Shown piece by piece: positions 6,349-10,185 of a DNA stretch of 10,185 bases (positions within the stretch are counted from its first letter, which is position 1; every line of letters starts with the position of its first letter). Origin of the DNA: Ruminococcaceae bacterium UBA5423 (GTDB lineage Bacteria > Bacillota > Clostridia > Oscillospirales > Acutalibacteraceae). Where the stretch lies: assembly GCA_002409375.1 (NCBI GenBank), contig DHNF01000053.1, forward strand, positions 1 to 10,185. Reading direction: 5' to 3'. A program made the translations under genes and the position numbers. The notes beneath the pieces are model-generated. The model saw only the letters and a list, made by a program, of their open reading frames with translations, did not search any database and had not been told where the DNA came from.

Positions 6349-8082
6349 TTGCCGCAACAACGCAAAAAGCAAAGTTTTCTCCACGGTGCGCTGATTTTGT
6401 CGGCGGCCGCCATCCTGACAAAAATTATTGGTGCTCTTTTTTTCAAAATTCCATTGCAAAAGATTAATGATACAGCATACGGATATTTTGAGGCTGTGTT
6501 TAACATATATATCCCCATTTACATTGTATCGACGGCGGGGTTTCCGATTGCCGTATCGCGTATGGTATCCCAAAGCATTGCGCTTGGACGGTATCGTGAT
6601 GTTAGGGTTATCCGCCGTGTTGCGAATAAGGTTTTTTGGATTACCGGCTTGGCTGGAACAATGTTAATGATAGCAGCCTCATTTTTTTATCCGCAATATG
6701 TGGATTTGTCCAACGCAAGGCTGACGATGCTAATTATGGCACCTTCAATATTGTTTTGCTGCCTTATGACAGCGTATAGAGGAATATACGAAGGCTCGCG
6801 CAATATGATTCCCACCGCTGTGTCTCAGATTGTCGAAGCTGTTGGCAAGCTTATTTTCGGGATTAGTCTTGCGGCGGGAGCTCTGCAGTTGGGCCAATGG
6901 CAGTATGAGCAGGGATTTAAGGTGTTTGGTAAACAGGCCGTATCCGCAGAGCATGCACTTGAAATCAGTCTACCCTTTATTGCAGCAGGAGGTATGTTCG
7001 GGGTTACTGCCGGATCATTTTTCTCGCTTTTTTACTTGTTTGTTCGCTACCACAGGCACGGCAGCGGCATTACGCGTGACGAACTTTTAGGCGCGCCGCG
7101 CCCGCATAGTACGAGAGCTGTTTTTCGCAGTCTGCTGCGTTTTGCAATTCCGGTAGCAATAGGTACACTGGCAACACAGCTCACAACAATAATTGATGTT
7201 GTGTCTTTTCAAAAATCTCTAGCCGTAGTTGTCGCAAATAACGGTGATGTTGTACGCGGGGTTTATCAAAAAGCAATTGATTTAAGCGGTACTACCGATA
7301 TTTTAGCTTTTTTGACCGGAAACCGCGGCATAGCTATGACCTATGTCAATCTTGTTCCCAATATTACTCTGTCACTTGGTATCAGTGCGCTGCCTGTAAT
7401 TACTTCAGCATGGGCTCTTCGCGACAAGGCACAACTTCGTAGTATTACTGCTGCTGTATTGCGCATTACTATATTAATAGCACTGCCCTCGGGGCTGGGA
7501 CTTTCAGTGCTTGCAAGGCCGATTATGAAGTTTATTTATGACCAGTCCACCGCTATGGTTGCGGGGCCGCAGCTTGAGGTACTGGGATTTGCGGTAGTAT
7601 TCATTTGCCTTGTCGCACCGATAAACGCAATGCTTCAGGCAATGGGACGCGCTGATATTCCCGCGAAAATTGTGCTTGTAGGCGGTGGGATTAAACTTCT
7701 TTTGAATACATTGCTGATACTTAACCCAAGAATAAACATTATGGGTTCGGCTTACAGCACACTTGCATGCTATGTGGTTATGGTAATTCTAAGCCTTTAC
7801 GGCTTAAGGAATGTAATGAAAATGCCGATACGCTGGCGCTCGATTTTCCCAAAACCGATATTTGCGTCTTTGTGTTGCAGCGTGGCGGCATGGGCGGTCA
7901 ACGGATTGTTGTCACGCTTTGTTTCTGATGGTATTGCTGTCGTAATTGCGATACTTTCTGCAGTGGTTGTCTACATTTGGGTGTTATTGTCAACGAGAGC
8001 TATTACGAGCGAAGATGTTTTAATGCTTCCAAAAGGACAAAAAATTGCTCAAATACTTGCAAAATACAATTTTTTAGGTTAA
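6349..8082 (+). CDS. SpoVB/YabM-like MOP-superfamily polysaccharide/lipid flippase
   Basis: A 577-residue integral membrane protein of the MATE-like MVF/SpoVB group, which moves lipid-linked envelope precursors across the membrane. The N-terminus is basic (PQQRKKQ), then hydrophobic segments recur through the protein, about 14 by eye. Family landmarks are the first helix with ILTKIIGALFFKIP (22-35), TAGFPIAVSRMVS (62-74), YRGIYEGSRNMIPTAVSQ (143-160), the MLQAMGRADIPAK segment (428-440) and a C-terminal LPKGQKIAQILAKY. It is longer than B. subtilis YabM/SpoVB, mainly through added sequence at about 183-207 and 287-325. Its place directly before mazG matches yabM, which argues for a YabM-type orthologue rather than SpoVB proper. 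The TTG start is chosen because AGAGGA lies 11 bases upstream and GTG 6341 is out of frame. Whether its cargo serves vegetative wall, cortex or another polymer is not shown. Confidence 0.87.
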   Translation: MPQQRKKQSFLHGALILSAAAILTKIIGALFFKIPLQKINDTAYGYFEAVFNIYIPIYIVSTAGFPIAVSRMVSQSIALGRYRDVRVIRRVANKVFWITGLAGTMLMIAASFFYPQYVDLSNARLTMLIMAPSILFCCLMTAYRGIYEGSRNMIPTAVSQIVEAVGKLIFGISLAAGALQLGQWQYEQGFKVFGKQAVSAEHALEISLPFIAAGGMFGVTAGSFFSLFYLFVRYHRHGSGITRDELLGAPRPHSTRAVFRSLLRFAIPVAIGTLATQLTTIIDVVSFQKSLAVVVANNGDVVRGVYQKAIDLSGTTDILAFLTGNRGIAMTYVNLVPNITLSLGISALPVITSAWALRDKAQLRSITAAVLRITILIALPSGLGLSVLARPIMKFIYDQSTAMVAGPQLEVLGFAVVFICLVAPINAMLQAMGRADIPAKIVLVGGGIKLLLNTLLILNPRINIMGSAYSTLACYVVMVILSLYGLRNVMKMPIRWRSIFPKPIFASLCCSVAAWAVNGLLSRFVSDGIAVVIAILSAVVVYIWVLLSTRAITSEDVLMLPKGQKIAQILAKYNFLG

Positions 8083-8125
8083 AATAGGTAAAATCGATTT
8101 AATTGTTTCAGTCGGGGGAAAAAGC

Positions 8126-8950
8126 ATGCCGTTAGAATATAATCAAAAGCAGCGATATAAAATGGAGGATTTGCTCGATGTTATGCGTTTGCTGCGATCT
8201 GATGACGGCTGTGACTGGGACAAGGTTCAGACTCACCAAAGCATTCGTTCAAATTTTTTAGAGGAAACACATGAGGCGATAGAGGCAATCAATGTAGGCG
8301 ATGCTCAATCCCTTTGCGAGGAGCTCGGTGATGTATTGCTTCAAATTGTGTTTCACTCCCAAATTGAGAAAGAAAGCGGAGTTTTTGATTTTGACGATGT
8401 GGTTGACGGTATTTGCAAAAAACTTATAAAGAGACATCCTCATGTTTTTAAAGACGTTCACATCGATGATAAAGAGGAGATATTAAGGAATTGGGACAAA
8501 ATAAAACGACAGACTAAAGGCGGCAGTACCCAGGCCGATTTGCTGCGTTCGGTTCCCAAAACACTTCCCGCTCTGATGCGGTCGGCCAAGGTGCAAAGCC
8601 GTGCGGCGCGGGTTGGATTTGACTGGCCAGATATTACGGGCGCTTTACAGGCATTGGACAGCGAAAGGCAGGAGCTTGAAAAAGCGATTGCCGAAAAAAA
8701 ACCTCAAAATATTGAGGAAGAACTTGGCGACTTGTTATTTTCAGCAGTCAATGTTTCACGATTTGTAAATTGTGACGCCGAACAAGCTCTCACATCTGCA
8801 TGTGACAAGTTTATACACCGTTTTGAGCTTGTTGAATCGATGGCCGAAAAGCAGGGGCTCGACATGGCCGGAGCCGGGCTTCAAGAGCTGGACAAGCTTT
8901 GGCAAAAGGCAAAGGTTATGTCAAAAACTTGTGGCCAGGATATTACCTAA
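8126..8950 (+). CDS. mazG: Nucleoside triphosphate pyrophosphohydrolase MazG (two-domain)
   Basis: A 274-residue MazG that hydrolyses (d)NTPs to NMP and pyrophosphate, removing aberrant nucleotides and affecting (p)ppGpp levels in E. coli. The tandem helical domains are visible. The N-terminal domain has DGCDWDKVQTH (26-36), the EExxE metal motif at Glu46/Glu47/Glu50, EELGDVLLQIVFHSQ (65-79) and KRHPHVF (102-108). The C-terminal domain has RVGFDWPD, SERQELEKAI around 179-188, and EELGDLLFSAVNVSRF near 198-213. Size matches E. coli MazG (263 residues). B. subtilis YabN at the same locus carries an N-terminal tetrapyrrole-methylase domain that is absent here. The ATG at 8126 has GGGGG (8114-8118) 7 bases upstream. 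HU follows after 53 bases. Confidence 0.95.
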   Translation: MPLEYNQKQRYKMEDLLDVMRLLRSDDGCDWDKVQTHQSIRSNFLEETHEAIEAINVGDAQSLCEELGDVLLQIVFHSQIEKESGVFDFDDVVDGICKKLIKRHPHVFKDVHIDDKEEILRNWDKIKRQTKGGSTQADLLRSVPKTLPALMRSAKVQSRAARVGFDWPDITGALQALDSERQELEKAIAEKKPQNIEEELGDLLFSAVNVSRFVNCDAEQALTSACDKFIHRFELVESMAEKQGLDMAGAGLQELDKLWQKAKVMSKTCGQDIT

Positions 8951-9003
8951 TCATCCATGCGCGGTTTAACCCGCTGGTGTATAAAATCTTTGGAGGTTAT
9001 AAA

Positions 9004-9279
9004 ATGAACAAAGTTGAATTGGTATCTTCAGTTGCTCAGAAATCAGGGTTGTCCAAAAAGGATTCCGAAAAGGCGGTTACTGCGATACTTGATTCTATCG
9101 TGGAAACAGTAGCTACAGGCGAAAAGGTTCAGTTGGTCGGGTTTGGCACTTTTGAAGTTCGCGAGCGCAAGGAAAGAACAGGGCGCAATCCTCGCACCAG
9201 AGAGGAAATTATTATTCCTGCTTCCAAACAGCCCGTCTTTAAAGCCGGCAAGTCCTTTAAGGATTCCGTTGCAGAATAA
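9004..9279 (+). CDS. hup: HU-family DNA-binding protein
   Basis: A 91-residue histone-like protein of the HU/IHF family that bends and compacts DNA as a dimer. It has the canonical form: N-terminal helices (1-40), the GFGTFEVRERKER strand with Gly46, Phe47, Gly48 and Phe50, the arm with GRNPRT (60-65) whose Arg61-Asn62-Pro63 inserts into the minor groove, and the closing PVFKAGKSFKD segment (77-87). Length is typical. The ATG at 9004 is set by a strong GGAGG (8992-8996) 7 bases upstream; a longer in-frame reading from within mazG lacks homology and support. A TATAAA at 8980-8985 could be a -10 box but has no -35 partner. A strong terminator follows, so HU ends a transcription unit. HU in this position between mazG and rqcP is common in clostridia. 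Confidence 0.97.
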   Translation: MNKVELVSSVAQKSGLSKKDSEKAVTAILDSIVETVATGEKVQLVGFGTFEVRERKERTGRNPRTREEIIIPASKQPVFKAGKSFKDSVAE

Positions 9280-9293
9280 GACGAATATAATCT

Positions 9294-9319
9294 AAAAGCC
9301 GCCCAAAGGGCGGCTTTTT
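9294..9319 (+). terminator. Strong intrinsic terminator after HU
   Basis: A perfect 11-bp stem (AAAAGCCGCCC, 9294-9304, with GGGCGGCTTTT, 9308-9318) has a 3-base AAA loop and ends in a run of five T (9315-9319). It lies 14 bases after the HU stop. This is a textbook Rho-independent terminator and separates HU from rqcP, although some read-through is likely because I see no clear promoter for rqcP. Confidence 0.95.
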
Positions 9320-9363
9320 ACAATTTTTTAATATCCAAGGGCACGGGTGCCGGGGGGATGAAA

Positions 9364-9381
9364 ATGGGGGATATAAAATGA
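9364..9381 (+). CDS. Putative five-codon leader peptide upstream of rqcP
   Basis: A mini-ORF encodes MGDIK and stops at TGA 9379-9381, which overlaps the rqcP ATG as ATGA. GGGGGG (9352-9357) lies 6 bases before its ATG, an ideal ribosome site. The GGGGG used for rqcP (9366-9370) lies inside the mini-ORF, so a ribosome translating it would mask that site and then reach the rqcP start. It may couple or limit rqcP translation. It may also be chance in a G-rich leader, so confidence is low. Confidence 0.3.
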   Translation: MGDIK

Positions 9382-9620
9382 GATTGGACAAGTATTTAAA
9401 GGTTTCGCGTTTGATTAAACGGCGCACGGTAGCTAATCAAGCGTGCGATGCCGGAAAGGTGACTGTAAACAATAAAACTGCACGCGCTTCGTACGATGTT
9501 AAAGTAGGTGATATCATTGAAATAACAATGGGTGCGCGCCGCTTGCGTGTCGAAGTCCTTACGGTGCAGGAGCACGCTACAAAAGACAATGCATCACTAT
9601 TATATCGTGTATTGACTTAA
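9378..9620 (+). CDS. rqcP: RqcP, S4-domain ribosome quality-control factor (YabO/HslR-like)
   Basis: An 80-residue protein made almost wholly of an S4 RNA-binding domain. MRLDKYLKVSRLIKRR (1-16) is the S4 signature, followed by ANQACDAGKVTVNNK (19-33) and VKVGDIIEI (41-49). RqcP works with RqcH on the 50S subunit to add alanine tails to nascent chains stranded after ribosome splitting. Size and sequence match B. subtilis YabO/RqcP, and the synteny (mazG upstream, yabP and yabQ downstream) supports orthology. The ATG at 9378 has GGGGG (9366-9370) 7 bases upstream. It lies after the HU terminator without an obvious sigma-A promoter. A mini-ORF ends on its start codon, which may affect initiation. 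Confidence 0.94.
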   Translation: MRLDKYLKVSRLIKRRTVANQACDAGKVTVNNKTARASYDVKVGDIIEITMGARRLRVEVLTVQEHATKDNASLLYRVLT

Positions 9621-9627
9621 TAGACAT

Positions 9628-9656
9628 TCATATTAATTTAGGCTCTCACATAGTAT
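9628..9656 (+). promoter_or_regulatory. Candidate sigma-E (mother-cell sporulation) promoter for yabP-yabQ
   Basis: TCATATT (9628-9634) fits the B. subtilis sigma-E -35 consensus kmATATT at every position. After 14 bases comes CATAGTAT (9649-9656), which keeps CATA and the last T of the CATACAnT -10 consensus. The spacing is right for sigma-E. A start would fall near 9662-9664, giving a leader of about 28 bases to the yabP ATG. In B. subtilis yabP and yabQ are mother-cell sporulation genes, which fits. Confidence 0.6.
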
Positions 9657-9677
9657 TAACTGTAATGTTGTGTGAGA
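9644..9677 (+). promoter_or_regulatory. RNA hairpin abutting the yabP ribosome-binding site
   Basis: Bases 9645-9657 (CTCACATAGTATT) pair with 9664-9676 (AATGTTGTGTGAG) as a continuous 13-bp stem with three G.U pairs and a 6-base loop; T9644 with A9677 adds one more pair. The stem ends on the first base of the AAGGAG site (9677-9682). No T run follows, so it is not a terminator. The left arm overlaps the candidate sigma-E -10 box, and the predicted start lies at the beginning of the right arm, so only read-through RNA could form it. An operator palindrome (CTCACA-N20-TGTGAG) is the alternative. Confidence 0.55.
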
Positions 9678-9690
9678 AGGAGTGCCTATT

Positions 9691-9972
9691 ATGGCCGATA
9701 GCAGAACAGCGGTACAGATGCCGCACCATGTTATCTTAGAGGACAGACGTGCATTAACAGTGTCCGGCGTTTCGGATGTTGACAGTTTTGACGATATGAC
9801 AGTTGTTATTTATACTGATTTGGGCGAGCTTACCGTTAAGGGAGAAGATTTGCACATAAACCGCCTTAATATTGAAACCGGCGATTTGACGCTTGAGGGC
9901 AGGATACATTCTCTTGCCTATGCCGAAATTCAAAACAGGGCAGGCGGTTTTTTCGGCCGTCTGTTCAAGTGA
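9691..9972 (+). CDS. yabP: Sporulation protein YabP
   Basis: A 93-residue YabP-family protein, implicated in spore development and expressed with yabQ in the mother cell in Bacillus; its biochemical role is not established. The family pattern is clear: HHVILEDRRALTVSGVSDVDSFD (about residues 12-34), then short beta-strand repeats with TDLGELTVKGEDLHI (42-56) and RLNIETGDLTLEGRIHSLAY (58-77). A basic/aromatic tail GFFGRLFK closes the protein. No membrane segment is evident. The ATG at 9691 is placed by AAGGAG (9677-9682) 8 bases upstream; the in-frame GTG at 9682 overlaps that site and is rejected. The yabQ start follows 12 bases after the stop. Expression is probably sporulation-specific through the sigma-E-like promoter just upstream. 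Confidence 0.94.
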   Translation: MADSRTAVQMPHHVILEDRRALTVSGVSDVDSFDDMTVVIYTDLGELTVKGEDLHINRLNIETGDLTLEGRIHSLAYAEIQNRAGGFFGRLFK

Positions 9973-9984
9973 GGGCTGCGAGAA

Positions 9985-10185
9985 GTGGAAATAACAATTA
10001 ATGACCAAATGCGCGAGCTTCTCCTTTCATGCGGTATGGGCTTTATCCTTGGCTTGTATTATGAGTGCTTTCGGGTGCCGCGCCTTATAATGCAAGTTAG
10101 CAAAACGGCATTGTTTATTCAAGATATAGTGTATTTTCTTTCAGCGGCAGTATTGACATTTCTGTTTTCACTTGCAATAATGGAC
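9985..10185 (+). CDS. yabQ: Spore cortex biosynthesis protein YabQ, N-terminal part (3' end outside window)
   Basis: The frame is open to the window edge and gives the first 67 residues of YabQ, a membrane protein required for spore cortex formation in B. subtilis. Two hydrophobic segments are visible: about residues 12-30 (LLLSCGMGFILGLYYECFR) and about 45-66 (IQDIVYFLSAAVLTFLFS), with a short polar link between them. A short polar N-terminus followed by a GxxLGxxYExxR turn and a QDxxY/F motif at the second segment is the usual YabQ pattern. The GTG at 9985 is chosen because GAGGG (9971-9975), which overlaps the yabP stop, lies 9 bases upstream; the next in-frame ATG (10009) would shorten the family's N-terminus. 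It is co-transcribed with yabP. In Bacillus the next gene would be divIC. Confidence 0.85.
   Translation, partial: MEITINDQMRELLLSCGMGFILGLYYECFRVPRLIMQVSKTALFIQDIVYFLSAAVLTFLFSLAIMD

Noticed and set aside
8980..8985. TATAAA as a -10 box for HU
   Set aside because: There is no -35-like sequence 16-18 bases upstream and no TGn extension, so support is insufficient.
8899..9003. Extension of the HU reading frame back into mazG
   Set aside because: The extra 35 residues overlap mazG and match nothing expected of HU; ATG 9004 has a strong GGAGG at the right distance and gives the canonical HU N-terminus.
9340..9351. Palindrome GGCACGGGTGCC in the rqcP leader
   Set aside because: The perfect stem would have a 2-base loop, too tight for a stable hairpin unless pairs open; no regulator site is recognised.
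9612..9640. Sigma-A promoter before yabP using TTGACT (9612-9617)
   Set aside because: No acceptable -10 box lies 16-18 bases downstream; the sigma-E-like pair fits better.
9644..9677. The yabP-upstream hairpin as a terminator for rqcP
   Set aside because: The stem is followed by AAGGAGTGCC with no T run, so intrinsic termination is unlikely.
9682..9690. GTG 9682 as the yabP start
   Set aside because: The GTG overlaps the AAGGAG ribosome site; ATG 9691 is correctly spaced from it.
1..10185. Mobile elements, CRISPR arrays, defence systems, tRNA/rRNA genes, riboswitches or large direct repeats
   Set aside because: None were seen. The genes are co-directional, closely spaced conserved families, and the gaps between them are all under about 100 bases.

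Overview
The window looks like chromosomal core DNA of a spore-forming, Gram-positive member of the Clostridia, probably near the Oscillospirales/Ruminococcaceae. That placement is inferred from gene content and order, not computed. All genes lie on the + strand and are tightly packed. There are no signs of phage, insertion sequences, tRNA/rRNA genes or CRISPR. The 3' part (SpoVB/YabM-like flippase, mazG, HU, rqcP, yabP, yabQ) matches the yabM-yabN-yabO-yabP-yabQ block known from Bacillus subtilis, with an HU gene inserted between mazG and rqcP.

Layout. 1-2782: the 3' end of a RelA/SpoT (p)ppGpp enzyme, a glyoxalase-II-like metallo-hydrolase and a HemZ-like radical SAM protein. 2766-3701: a uridine-kinase-family nucleoside kinase whose start overlaps hemZ. 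3716-4141: a good sigma-A promoter and a small coiled-coil/zinc-ribbon protein. 4172 or 4190-6322: a class I purine nucleoside phosphorylase, then an MTA/SAH/adenosine deaminase. 6315-8082: a candidate extended -10 promoter and a SpoVB-family lipid flippase. 8126-9319: mazG, HU and a strong intrinsic terminator. 9364-10185: a possible five-codon leader, rqcP, a sigma-E-like promoter with an overlapping RNA hairpin, yabP and the 5' end of yabQ.

How the genes fit together. One theme is nucleotide and nucleoside turnover: (p)ppGpp, a nucleoside kinase, deaminase plus phosphorylase for purine/MTA salvage, and MazG house-cleaning of NTPs. The other is cell-envelope and sporulation work (SpoVB-like flippase, YabP, YabQ), with RqcP serving ribosome-associated quality control. 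The gene families themselves are known. The unusual material is mostly in translation starts and leaders: non-ATG starts in a row (GTG, a TTG or ATT, TTG, TTG), a possible AUU start for the phosphorylase, a stop/start-coupled mini-ORF before rqcP, and a yabP leader in which a sporulation promoter appears to start inside a hairpin that would form only in read-through RNA. I did not find an undescribed multi-gene system.
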